Below, one piece after another: positions 8,401 through 15,558 of a DNA stretch of 64,000 nt. This stretch comes from Cellulomonas sp. S1-8. GTDB lineage: Bacteria > Actinomycetota > Actinomycetes > Actinomycetales > Cellulomonadaceae. The stretch is taken from positions 3,410,001 through 3,474,000 of the forward strand of contig NZ_CP110806.1 in the NCBI RefSeq assembly GCF_026184235.1, given 5' to 3'. How positions within the stretch are numbered: the first letter of the stretch is position 1; the number at the start of each line of letters is the position of its first letter. The notes beneath the pieces were generated by a model that did not search any database, was not told the origin of the DNA, and saw only the letters and a program-made list of their open reading frames with translations. The translations under genes were made by a program, and so were the position numbers.

Positions 8401-10083
8401 AGGCGACGGCTCGGACGCCTCCCCGACGCCGGCGGCGTTGCGTGCGGCCACTGTGAACGTGTAGCTGGTGCCGTTCTGCAGCCCCGGGAAGGTCGCGCTC
8501 GTCTGGCCCTCGACAAGGAGGGTCGCCCCGCCGGGATGTGCGGTCAGGACGTACCCGGTGGGCCAGGACCCTCCGTGGTCCGTCGGCTCTTCCCAGGACA
8601 CGGTGAGCTCCCCGTCACCTAGGCGGGCCTGCAGTCCGCTGGGGGGTCCGGGCGTGGTGATGGGTCGGAACTCGACGCTCGCCGGGTCGCTCGCGCCGAG
8701 TGCGCTGTGCGCGTGGATGAGCGCTCGGTAGTCCTCACCGAACGTCAGGTCCTCGATGGTGGCGGTCGGGAGCGTCGTCGTGACGGGCGCGAACGGCGCG
8801 TAGTAGGGACTGGCCATCACGCTGTAGTGGTCGATGGGTGCGTCGCCCGGGTCCAGCGGGGGGTCCCACGTGAGCTCGACGGTGGTCTCGCCCGGCAGCA
8901 GTGCGACATCGACGTTCTGCGGAAGGTCGGCGACGGCCGGAGCGACAGCAGCTGCGATCGGTCGGCTGGGCTGGCTCACGGCGGCGTCGTTGCGAGCGGT
9001 GACGGTGATCGAGTATTCCCCGGCGGGCAGCTGATCGAGTAGTGCGCTGTTCGCATCCCCGGGCACGGTGACGGAGTGCCCGCCTGGGGACGCGGTGACC
9101 GTGTAGTCGAGCACCGGGTACGGGTCAGCGGAGTGGGCGGCGTACCAGTGCACTTCGGCACCACGTCGGGCACTGAAGGCGGCACGGGCGATGGGCGCGG
9201 TCGGGGGTGCGACGACCAACAATGTCCGTAGCTCGGTCCAGTCCGACTGAGAGACGCCATCCCACGCGAGAACCTGCCAACGGTACTCGAACGCGCCGCC
9301 GGAGGCCGGCGCGGGGAACGTGAACGTGGTGATGCCGCCGGCCTCACTCGCCGCGCTGCCCACCCCTTCGGCGACGAGGTTTCCCCATTGATTCTCCACA
9401 CGGAAGACGCCACGAGAAGGCAGGACGCTGGATTCAAGGTGAGCGCTCAGCATGACGTTCGCATCTGTCACGTAGCCGTCTGCTGCAGGGCCTGAAGGTG
9501 TCGGCACGTCCGGAGCCGGAGCGACGAGAAGCGAAAGAGCTTCGCTCCATGGTCCGTACGCCTGACCGTCCGCGTGCACGGCTCGTGCGAACACCTCATA
9601 CGTGGCCCCAGGCTGAAGAACGCCAGTGCCAGGCGTCCACTGCGCCGCGGCGCACTCGGGCACGTCGGCCACACCCGGCAAGTCAGCGCTGACGAGCACG
9701 TCGCCTTCGGACGACCGCACTTCGACGGCGAAGTCGTACGGCCACCCCTCCGAAGGCTCGGTCGGCTCCTCAAGGCATGAGTACACCCCGAAGGACGGAT
9801 CCGTCCGGGCGGCGACCCGTACACCGCCGTCGGTAAATGCCTCCTCGCTCAACCCCAGGGATGGCGCCGGGACATCGGCGCGGAACTCTGCCGGTTGCAC
9901 GCTCGGCAGGGCAGCCGCCGGAGGAGGTACGACGCTCCACCCCAAGGCGAACAGCACAGCCATCGCAGTCACCCACGACGTCCTGCCTGACAGCCACTTG
10001 GCCGATCGTTCGCTCTTCAAGGTCGCCCCCCAGCACCAGATGTTGAACCCGGTGGAGGCTCTCTCATCCCGTTCGCGGTGCAT
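5440..10083 (-). CDS. Secreted polymorphic toxin: FnIII / TSP3-type Ca-binding repeats / vWA / REase-fold (Tox-REase-7-like) C-terminus
   Basis: 1547 residues. An N-terminal Sec-type signal runs to about residue 58 (hydrophobic VTAMAVLFALGWSVV, then AAA-LP); a TTG at 10018-10020 would give a more classical signal length. Then come Ig/FnIII-like beta domains (about 75-565), thrombospondin-3-like DTDxDGxxD repeats (568-706), a beta-rich spacer, a vWA-like domain (868-1090; VLITDGE at 1019-1025, first MIDAS motif altered to LDETPS), and a second Ca-repeat block (1105-1245). A pretoxin-like segment follows (GNVTSGALVFGDVRDMAW at 1289-1306, then LIPGPGD). The tip, about 1425-1547, has RYPDG (D1464), HESKEG (E1480, K1482) and VVWHFFMSG, matching PD-(D/E)XK nucleases of the Tox-REase-7 type. 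Base composition falls sharply over the tip (about 5440-6230). Secretion, calcium binding and nuclease activity are inferred. Confidence 0.8.
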   Translation of the reverse strand: MHRERDERASTGFNIWCWGATLKSERSAKWLSGRTSWVTAMAVLFALGWSVVPPPAAALPSVQPAEFRADVPAPSLGLSEEAFTDGGVRVAARTDPSFGVYSCLEEPTEPSEGWPYDFAVEVRSSEGDVLVSADLPGVADVPECAAAQWTPGTGVLQPGATYEVFARAVHADGQAYGPWSEALSLLVAPAPDVPTPSGPAADGYVTDANVMLSAHLESSVLPSRGVFRVENQWGNLVAEGVGSAASEAGGITTFTFPAPASGGAFEYRWQVLAWDGVSQSDWTELRTLLVVAPPTAPIARAAFSARRGAEVHWYAAHSADPYPVLDYTVTASPGGHSVTVPGDANSALLDQLPAGEYSITVTARNDAAVSQPSRPIAAAVAPAVADLPQNVDVALLPGETTVELTWDPPLDPGDAPIDHYSVMASPYYAPFAPVTTTLPTATIEDLTFGEDYRALIHAHSALGASDPASVEFRPITTPGPPSGLQARLGDGELTVSWEEPTDHGGSWPTGYVLTAHPGGATLLVEGQTSATFPGLQNGTSYTFTVAARNAAGVGEASEPSPPRAPTSKDTDTDADGLNDILEEQIGSNIELQDSDFDGLGDAYEVLHLIGHTSPTSIDTDGDGIDDGATDTDADGLTNAEEATAGTEPSDDDTDVDGLFDGEESGYQTSALLEDTDGDGIEDGREVRLGLNPAAADSDDDGVLDGDVALVATLESDADVSVAATGTASGLENLTVATDPVSPFSSAISPAVTVTSGVGDEESPVATDGGTLAARSAMSTASLAGSSSVVLDVINLPVPVAYADVSALAAFRKNPGSSTWEQAENQIDLAPGGGTVVVHAPELGVTYTVVDLDDWRTRTQTCEFSSAGSVLLDVDMVLDETPSVQRADPTGQRFDAALAMLSNLRAGDDIAVHNLELAENFIDFGWGGYWQLDGLRHQNAAHLGVPAYGRPIDRARTAIEALSTYERPLLQSAPDVDPDDEVAGLAYWGFGTPLRTGESNPFDGANLGTPLGSCRNRTVVLITDGELEASDTPTGDDDILSILDPQQPPTHILDVGAGGDGADWLRAVAQRTGGTYTHIPTDTDVPDWGRDLQQPRPSVDPSDATTDTDSDGVPDWVEFNGVRSSTPPAAGSGVDRRIFYSDWNDPDTDGDGITDGDELGTPLPRAAGSRYPQVTYDVVSDPHNPDSDNDGLDDPDESELLSWPLHQDRDGDGLLDGDEMQWGTFPNLPDSDMDGWTDSEEADPSNYGRLDPVNYNEKKSRTWWLHDAHLGFACGDTEVCRRDSVPWLVGNVTSGALVFGDVRDMAWAVNDENYAWAGFIGLTLIPGPGDAAGVAAKFARIMPRLSKAERTAASYKLWARASENVPEAIELLRHVDLDLYDNLKLYGLADARIAELVAFNSIDHLKRIFDSPQLLRQSPFGASRPPLVFVDHGKSAERWLRNQLGLPTDWKTTCLFILWGCRYPDGLQSSLTGGSGLIMHESKEGLVTYRALKQIARDAALVARQENGIDGVVWHFFMSGTTGMIGPSQGVLEALSRHNIPYYIHITA

Positions 10084-10278
10084 AGCCCGGGAGTGTCAAG
10101 TGCACCCGTTTGCAGCAGCCCCGACGTGGCCGAGATCGCCGCCTCCACGAGCGCGTCAGCGGCGTCGTGCCTGCGCGCCGGGCGGCGGCCGGGCGCTACG
10201 GTGCACGCACGGATCAGATCGCGCTGTGCCGCCCCGCCCCGCGCGGCTCGGCCCCTCCCGGTGACCACCACGCCGTGC
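10084..10278. other. Junction between toxin gene and tadC; nothing recognised
   Basis: This 195-bp stretch precedes the toxin and follows tadC. It should contain the toxin promoter and the right edge of the inserted block, but I see no clear -35/-10 pair, direct repeat or integration site. Confidence 0.4.
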
Positions 10279-10890
10279 TCACGGCCCCGCCCCCAGGAGG
10301 TCGCCCGCGAGCCCCAGCACCACGGGCACGAGCCCGAGCAGCACGAAGGCCGGCAGGAAGCACAGCCCGAGCGGCAGCGTCAGCCGCACCCCGAGTGCGC
10401 CCGCGGCTGCGCGGGCGCGCGCCCGGCGCTCGCGCCGCAACCGGGCCGCCGCGGCGCGCAGCTGGGGGCCAGGTGACGCCCCCGCGTCCCACCCGACGCG
10501 CAACGCGTGCGCGAGCACCGCGATCGACGGTGGCGCGCCGGCCCACGCGGCGTCCCAGGGTGCGCCGAGCCCCAGGGCGGTCCCGGCCCGCAGGAGCGCC
10601 TCGCCCTCGTCCCCGCCGAGGTGCCGCCCGGTCACCGCGAGCGCGGCGGGCACCGGCGTACCACCGCGCAGCGCCGCGGCGCACAGGTCGAGGACGAACG
10701 CCGGGTCGAGCCCGACGGGCCGGGTGCCGCGGCGCCACCGGCGCCGCCCGCGGGCCGCCTCGGCATCCGGCTCCCCGGCGCGTCCGCGCCCGGACGACCG
10801 TGAGCGTGCGGGGTCGCGCCAGGTCGCCCACGGCAGCCCGGCGAGCAGCACGCAGACGCCGACGACGACGCCCACGGTCCCCGGGCTCAC
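10279..10890 (-). CDS. tadC: TadC-like type II/IV secretion inner-membrane protein
   Basis: About 203 residues. The GTG at 10888-10890 overlaps the tadB stop (GTGA). An N-terminal hydrophobic helix (TVGVVVGVCVLLAGLPW) is followed by the T2SSF-type helical domain (FVLDLCAAALRGGTPVPAAL ... LLRAGTALGLG) and a C-terminal pair of hydrophobic segments (FLPAFVLLGLVPVVLGLAGDLL). This matches the shortened actinobacterial TadC. It should form the inner-membrane platform with TadB for the TadA ATPase. In the reference gene order the pilin gene follows next; here the inserted toxin island does. Confidence 0.8.
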   Translation of the reverse strand: MSPGTVGVVVGVCVLLAGLPWATWRDPARSRSSGRGRAGEPDAEAARGRRRWRRGTRPVGLDPAFVLDLCAAALRGGTPVPAALAVTGRHLGGDEGEALLRAGTALGLGAPWDAAWAGAPPSIAVLAHALRVGWDAGASPGPQLRAAAARLRRERRARARAAAGALGVRLTLPLGLCFLPAFVLLGLVPVVLGLAGDLLGAGP

Positions 10891-11585
10891 GGCGCACCGG
10901 CCCGGCGCAGGAGGACACCGACCCACAGCCGGCCGGCCGCGACCAGCCCGAGCCCGGCGACGGCGAGGCCGGTCCCGAGCCCGCCGTCCGTGAGCACCTG
11001 CCAGGGCTGCGCGCCCATCGCGGTGCCGACCAGCAGGCCGAGCACGGGCAGCAGCGTGAGCACGCGGGCGGTGGCCCGCGGCCCCGCGAGCGCGGCGTCG
11101 AGCTCGCCTGCCTGTTCGGCGTCGGCCGCGACGGCGTCGGCCAGGTCCTCGAGCACGTCCGCCAGGGGTGCGCCCGTCTCGGTGGCGACGCGGACGCCGA
11201 CGACGGCGGCCCGCACCCGGGTGCGCTGAGAACCGCGCGCGCCCACGACCCCGGCCAGGGCGTCGACGTCCGGCACCTGACCGTGGACGGCGGACCCCAG
11301 GACCTCCACCCACGCCGTGCTCGGCGGCACACCGGCCCGCAGCTGGGCCGCGACGGCGTGCAGCAGGCTCGCGAGGTCGGTCTGCAGCCCCTCCGCCTCG
11401 CGTCGCCGACGCAGGCGCACCCGTCCTTCCCGCGCGGCGGGCCGCGCGGGAACCCCGGTCCCGGCAGGTCCCCCACCGAGCGCGGTGTGACCCCCGCTCC
11501 TCGCACGGCCGCCCGCCCGCCGCGGCGCGGGACCGGCGAGCGCGACCACCCCGAGCGCCACGAGCACACCGACGACGACGCTCAC
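10887..11585 (-). CDS. tadB: TadB-like type II/IV secretion inner-membrane protein
   Basis: 232 residues, ATG at 11583-11585. One N-terminal membrane helix (VVVGVLVALGVVALAG), an Arg-rich cytoplasmic stretch, then a T2SSF domain (LLHAVAAQLRAGVPPSTAW ... ETGAPLADVLEDLADAV) and two C-terminal membrane segments. It pairs with tadC as the platform proteins of the Tad machine. About 157 bp containing 18-bp tandem repeats separate it from tadA, whereas the other Tad genes here overlap. Confidence 0.82.
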   Translation of the reverse strand: MSVVVGVLVALGVVALAGPAPRRAGGRARSGGHTALGGGPAGTGVPARPAAREGRVRLRRRREAEGLQTDLASLLHAVAAQLRAGVPPSTAWVEVLGSAVHGQVPDVDALAGVVGARGSQRTRVRAAVVGVRVATETGAPLADVLEDLADAVAADAEQAGELDAALAGPRATARVLTLLPVLGLLVGTAMGAQPWQVLTDGGLGTGLAVAGLGLVAAGRLWVGVLLRRAGAP

Positions 11586-11669
11586 GACGCCCGGCCGCCG
11601 TCACCGTCCCGGCCGGGCGCGTGACCGACGCGCACCACCCGCCCGCGCACCGCCCCGCCCGCGCGCGCT

Positions 11670-11759
11670 GTCACGCCCCCGCGCGCCGCCACGCCCGCGC
11701 ACGCCGCCACTCCCCCGCACGCCGCCACGCCCCCGCGCACCATCACGCCCCCGCCCCGG
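11670..11759. repeat. Five degenerate 18-bp tandem repeats spanning the tadA 3' end
   Basis: Units of the form GCCACGCCCCCGCGCACC repeat with a period of 18 bp from 11670 to about 11759, across the tadA stop (11743-11745) and into the tadA-tadB gap. The repeat tract could have arisen by slippage and lengthened the gap; it may form secondary structure in the mRNA between the two genes. Confidence 0.7.
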
Positions 11760-13008
11760 CGCGCGCCGCGAGCCACGCCCACCCCGCTCCGGTCCTCGAC
11801 CGACCGTCCTCGCCGACCTCGACGGCGCTGGTGACCCGCAGCCCACCGTCGTCGGCGCGGTCGACGACGGCGACCTCGGCGAGGTAGCGACGACCGGCGT
11901 CGTGGCCGTGCCGGACGCGGCGGACGTGCAGCACGGCGTCCACGGCGCTGGCCGCCTGCGCGGCGAGGGCCGCACGGTCGAGGCCCGCGAGCGCGGCGAG
12001 CGCCTCGAGCCGCGCGGGCACGTCGGCCGCGGTGTTGGCGTGCAGCGTCGCGCACCCGCCCTCGTGGCCCGTGTTGAGCGCGGCGAGCACCTCGCGGACC
12101 TCCGCGCCGCGGCACTCCCCCAGCACGATCCGGTCCGGACGCATGCGCAGCGCCTGCCGGACGAGGTCGGCGAGGTCGACCCCGCCGGCGCCGTCCACGT
12201 TCGGTGGTCGGCTCGTCAGGCGGACGACGTGCGGGTGGTCCGCCATCAGCTCGCCCGACTCCTCGACGAGCACGATGCGCTCGTCGTGCGGGACCAGCGA
12301 GAGCAGGGCCGCCAGGAGGGTCGTCTTGCCGGCGCCGGTCGCACCGGACACGAGCAGGTTGGCGCGGGACGCGACGAGCCCGCGCAGCACGGGGACGAGT
12401 GCCGGCGCGACGGCTCCGGCGGCCACGAGGTCCGCGAGCGTGAACGCACGGGGTCGCACGACCCGGAGGCTGAGCACCGTGCAGGACTCCGCGAGCGGCG
12501 GCAGGACGGCGTGCAGCCGGGTCCCGTCGGGCAGCCGTGCGTCGACCGTCGGCGCGGCGTCGTCGAGGCGTCGGCCAGCCGCGGCGGCCAGGCGCACGGC
12601 CAGCGCCCGGACGTCGGCGGGCGTGCCGAGGTCCACGTCGATGCGCGTCAGCGCCCCGGCCCGCTCGACCCAGACGTCCTGCGGCCCGTTGACCAGCACG
12701 TCCGTGACCGCCGGGTCGTCGAGCCACTGCTGCAGGTCACCCGCGCCGAGCAGCTCGTCGGCGACGGCCCGCACCGTCTCGGCCAGCGGCACGGGTCCCA
12801 GCAGGGTGCCGTGGTCGCGCAGCGCGGCGTCGACGAGCGCGGTCAGCCCGCCCGCCCCGGCCGGCCGGCGGTGCATCGCCTCCCGCACCTGGGAGACGAC
12901 CCCGGACGGGACGGCGCGCCGCGCGGGCGCCGCGCTGCGGGGCCTGCCGGCCGAGGTGCCGGCCGACACACCGGCCGACGTGCCTGCCGGCACCACCGCG
13001 CGGCTCAT
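11743..13008 (-). CDS. tadA: TadA/CpaF-family secretion ATPase
   Basis: 421 residues. Motifs in order: VTDVLVNGPQDVWVERAG at 101-118 (the CpaF N-domain hallmark), Walker A GATGAGKTT at 222-230, Asp box VLVEESGEL near 247-255, Walker B RIVLGECRG at 293-301, the HEGG motif at 315-318 followed by TLHAN. This hexameric ATPase of the GspE/VirB11 superfamily would power Flp/Tad pilus assembly at the inner face of the membrane. ATG at 13006-13008 overlaps the ssd stop (ATGA). Its C-terminal 5-6 residues fall in the 18-bp repeat tract. Confidence 0.9.
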   Translation of the reverse strand: MSRAVVPAGTSAGVSAGTSAGRPRSAAPARRAVPSGVVSQVREAMHRRPAGAGGLTALVDAALRDHGTLLGPVPLAETVRAVADELLGAGDLQQWLDDPAVTDVLVNGPQDVWVERAGALTRIDVDLGTPADVRALAVRLAAAAGRRLDDAAPTVDARLPDGTRLHAVLPPLAESCTVLSLRVVRPRAFTLADLVAAGAVAPALVPVLRGLVASRANLLVSGATGAGKTTLLAALLSLVPHDERIVLVEESGELMADHPHVVRLTSRPPNVDGAGGVDLADLVRQALRMRPDRIVLGECRGAEVREVLAALNTGHEGGCATLHANTAADVPARLEALAALAGLDRAALAAQAASAVDAVLHVRRVRHGHDAGRRYLAEVAVVDRADDGGLRVTSAVEVGEDGRSRTGAGWAWLAARAGAGA

Positions 13009-13715
13009 GCGGGCACGCCCAGACGGCGCACGACGGCGTCCGCAGTCCTCGCCGCGGGCCCTCTGCCCCCCGGCCCGACGCGCTCGGCGCGGGCCGCCAA
13101 CGCCCGGTCGCGGCGGGCGACGTGCCACACGTCCAGCCCGCTCGCGGTCGCGACGTCCGCCGCGCCCAGGGCGGCCGGCCCGCCGCCCTGGACCACCAGC
13201 CCGCACCTCGTCGCGGCGGCGTCGAGGCGGGGCCGCAGCGCGAGCACGCCGGCGACGCTGCGCAGGTCGGGGCGCGCGACGACGACCACGACATCGCACG
13301 CCGCCAGGGGTGCGTCACCGTCGACGACCGTCCCGCGGTCGAGGTCGAGCACCAGCGCCCCGACCTCGCAGACGAGCGCGTGCAGCACGTCGAGCCGCAC
13401 ACCGGCGTCGACCGCGGCCGGGCGTGTGCGGTCGGCGGACAGCACGGCGCACGCACCCCAGCGCGGCAGCAGCGCGACGACGTCGGCGCCGCGCACGTCA
13501 CCGCCGGCGCCGCGCAGGTCGGGCCACCTCGCGCCGTCGACCTCCTCGATGCCGACGACGACGTCGAGGCCGCCCGCGCCGCGGTCGAGGTCGACCAGTG
13601 CGGTCGACGTCGTCCGCGACAGCCGTCGCGCGACCAGGGCCGCGAGGGTCGAGGCGCCGACCCCGCCGCAGGCCCCGACGACCCCGACCACCACCGCCCT
13701 GCGTTGCCGCTGCAC
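13005..13715 (-). CDS. ssd: Ssd/TadZ-like septum-site/pilus-localising ATPase
   Basis: 236 residues. GTG at 13713-13715, preceded by GGAGG seven bases upstream. The sequence begins VVVGVVGACGGVGASTLAALVARRL, a deviant Walker A (GGVGAST) of the MinD/ParA superfamily, followed by TALVDLDRGAGGLDVVVG. These match Ssd (Rv3660c-like)/TadZ proteins, which position the Tad machine or affect septation. It is the first gene of the minus-strand ssd-tadA-tadB-tadC operon; all junctions but tadA-tadB overlap. The N-terminal receiver-like domain of longer TadZ proteins is absent. Confidence 0.8.
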   Translation of the reverse strand: MQRQRRAVVVGVVGACGGVGASTLAALVARRLSRTTSTALVDLDRGAGGLDVVVGIEEVDGARWPDLRGAGGDVRGADVVALLPRWGACAVLSADRTRPAAVDAGVRLDVLHALVCEVGALVLDLDRGTVVDGDAPLAACDVVVVVARPDLRSVAGVLALRPRLDAAATRCGLVVQGGGPAALGAADVATASGLDVWHVARRDRALAARAERVGPGGRGPAARTADAVVRRLGVPA

Positions 13716-13848
13716 CCGTGCCTCCGTCCGTCGCCCGCGCCGCGGGAGCGCCCGCGGGGCCGACTCTCGCGGACACGGGGACCTGCGGGACGACCATCGT
13801 CCGCATCTGTGGACGACCTCGCGGACGGCGGGACCTGGGGTCGGCTCG

Positions 13849-13874
13849 GCGCCGCCCCGCGGACGGGGCGGCGC
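13849..13874 (-). terminator. Hairpin terminator after the glycosyltransferase gene
   Basis: Perfect 11-bp arms GCGCCGCCCCG and CGGGGCGGCGC flank the tetraloop CGGA, eight bases past the glycosyltransferase stop. A strong candidate intrinsic terminator that separates it from the ssd-tad operon. Confidence 0.65.
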
Positions 13875-13881
13875 GGGCCCG

Positions 13882-15408
13882 TCAGTCCCCCGACGCCGTG
13901 AACAGGTGCAGCTGCGTGGTGGGGCCCGACCACACGGCGTCCCCCTCGAACCCGTTCTCCTCCAGCCACCGCAGCGCGTCCCGCGACCGGGCGTCGCCGG
14001 TGGACAGCACCCACACCCGTCGCGCGGACGCGAGCTCGTCCGCGAGCGCGTCCACGGGGCGCCCGCGCTCCCAGAGGCTGTCGGTGGCCGTGCGGTCCGG
14101 CCCGGTGCCCACGTCGACGACGCCCGTGAAGTCCTGGGGGTACCCCTCGAGCGCCCGGCGCGGCGACCGGGCGTCGTCCTCGGGGACGAACACGACGACG
14201 TCGCCGGCGTCGCTGCGTTCGGCGACGTGCCGCGCGACGGCCGACAGGTCCGCGTCGTCCTTGGCGAACTCGGCGCGCTGCGCGGCGTACACGGGCGCGG
14301 CGATCGCCGAGAGCACGACGAGCGCGACGACCTGCGCCCACCGGCGGCGCAGCGCCTCGACGCCCACACCGATGAGCAGGGCGACGGCCGGCGCGCAGTA
14401 GCGCAGGTAGCGCGGGTCCCACAGGGGTGTCGCGACGAGGGAGACGCCGAGCACGACGAGCGTCGGGACCACGGCCCACGGCAGCGCCACGTGGACCAGC
14501 GCGGCGCGCGGAGGCCACGGACCGGGTGCGCGGCGCGACACGAGCGCCACGACCACGAGGACCGCGACCGCACCGAGGAACCACCAGGACCCGTCGAACC
14601 ACTGCCGGGTCAGGACCCCGTGCGCGGAGTCCACGCCCGGTCGGTCGATCCACCCGATCTGGTACCGCTGACGGGCTCCGGCGAGCACCGCCGGGGACGC
14701 GATCGCGAGGGCCCCCGCGGCGGCGACGAGCCACGAGCGCAGCAGCCGCCGGTCCGTCCGCGCCCACAGGAGGGTCACGCCGTGCGCGGCGAGCAGGACG
14801 AGGGACTGCACGAACAGCAGGCCGGACAGCCCGAGGAGGACCGCGTAGCCCCACCACGGCGCCCGGCCCCGCAGTGCCCGGACCAGGACGACGACGGCCC
14901 ACGTGGTGGTCGCGGTGACGAACGCGTGACCCCGCGCCTCGACCCCCATCCAGGTCGTGGCGGGCAGCACGGCGAACGCGCAGCCGGCCAGGATCCCGGT
15001 CGTCCGGCTGCCGAGCTCGTTGCCGAGCACGACCACGCCCGCGGCCGCGACGCCCGTCGCGACCGCGCTGGGCGTGCGCAGGCTCAGCGGCGACGTGCCG
15101 AACACGTCGGCCCACAGGTGCATCCCCGTGTAGTAGGTGCCGTGGACGGCGTCGACGTGGCCCAGCAGGGCGACCATCTCGGGCCAGGAACGACCGACGG
15201 CGCTGACCGTCGCGACCTCGTCGAGCCACAGCGACGGGATCCAGGCACCGGCCACGCACAGGAGCGCGACGGCGCACCCGAGGACCAGCGCGTCGCGGAC
15301 GACGGACGGGTCCGGACGGACCTCGCGGGCGGTCGGCGTCAGGCTCGACGTCCTCGCGGACGCGACGCCGACGGGCGTCCCCTCCGCCACGGGTGGTCTG
15401 CTGCCCAC
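13882..15408 (-). CDS. GT-C type membrane glycosyltransferase (polyprenol-sugar dependent mannosyltransferase-like)
   Basis: 508 residues with about 10-11 hydrophobic helices. After the first helix comes SLWLDEVATV, matching the LDE/D-E motif in the first extracytoplasmic loop of GT39/GT83-like enzymes. Further on it shows the loop GMEARGHAF-like sequence (MGVEARGHAFV) and WDPRYLRYCAPAVALLIG typical of actinobacterial mannosyltransferase-family proteins. A soluble C-terminal domain of about 130 residues follows the last helix. GTG at 15406-15408 has GGAGGT just upstream. Such enzymes transfer sugars from lipid-linked donors to cell-envelope glycans or proteins on the outer face of the membrane. 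Acceptor and sugar cannot be read from the sequence. Confidence 0.75.
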   Translation of the reverse strand: MGSRPPVAEGTPVGVASARTSSLTPTAREVRPDPSVVRDALVLGCAVALLCVAGAWIPSLWLDEVATVSAVGRSWPEMVALLGHVDAVHGTYYTGMHLWADVFGTSPLSLRTPSAVATGVAAAGVVVLGNELGSRTTGILAGCAFAVLPATTWMGVEARGHAFVTATTTWAVVVLVRALRGRAPWWGYAVLLGLSGLLFVQSLVLLAAHGVTLLWARTDRRLLRSWLVAAAGALAIASPAVLAGARQRYQIGWIDRPGVDSAHGVLTRQWFDGSWWFLGAVAVLVVVALVSRRAPGPWPPRAALVHVALPWAVVPTLVVLGVSLVATPLWDPRYLRYCAPAVALLIGVGVEALRRRWAQVVALVVLSAIAAPVYAAQRAEFAKDDADLSAVARHVAERSDAGDVVVFVPEDDARSPRRALEGYPQDFTGVVDVGTGPDRTATDSLWERGRPVDALADELASARRVWVLSTGDARSRDALRWLEENGFEGDAVWSGPTTQLHLFTASGD

Positions 15409-15429
15409 GGCACCTCCCCCAGGCGCGTC

Positions 15430-15453
15430 GTGACCTTCGTCACTCGGAGCATA
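15430..15453 (-). promoter_or_regulatory. Candidate glycosyltransferase promoter with a short operator-like palindrome
   Basis: On the minus strand TATGCT (15448-15453) fits a -10 element. It is followed by the inverted repeat GTGAC-CTTC-GTCAC (plus-strand 15430-15443) at the expected transcription start, where a repressor could bind. Moderate evidence only. Confidence 0.35.
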
Positions 15454-15545
15454 GACAGTGCGCGGGGGGGCAATGTCCGGGTTTGTCGGTTCTCACCCGC
15501 AGGCCGGGCCGGGTGGCCCGCAACATCGCCGACACCAGCGCCCTC

Positions 15546-15551
15546 TACAGT
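15546..15551 (+). promoter_or_regulatory. -10 element of a leaderless promoter for the acetamidase gene
   Basis: TACAGT ends seven bases before the ATG at 15559, which leaves no room for a leader or ribosome binding site; none is visible. The same 7-base -10-to-ATG spacing is seen at the pucG-like and xdhC promoters in this region, so leaderless initiation is likely. Confidence 0.5.
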
Positions 15552-15558
15552 CCCGCCC

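Noticed and set aside
10085..10105. TTGACA ... TATGCA upstream of the toxin read as a promoter
   Set aside because: The spacing on the minus strand is only nine bases, too short for a -35/-10 pair.
10084..10278. Possible attachment site or target-site duplication at the right edge of the toxin island
   Set aside because: No convincing direct repeat shared with 3827-4000 could be found by eye; no tRNA gene at either edge.
11902..15558. Very long open plus-strand frame antisense to ssd, tadA and the glycosyltransferase
   Set aside because: High G+C leaves antisense frames open. The translation is Arg/Gly/Pro-rich without domains, while the minus-strand genes have complete motifs and ribosome binding sites. 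Only the part from 15559 on is a real gene.
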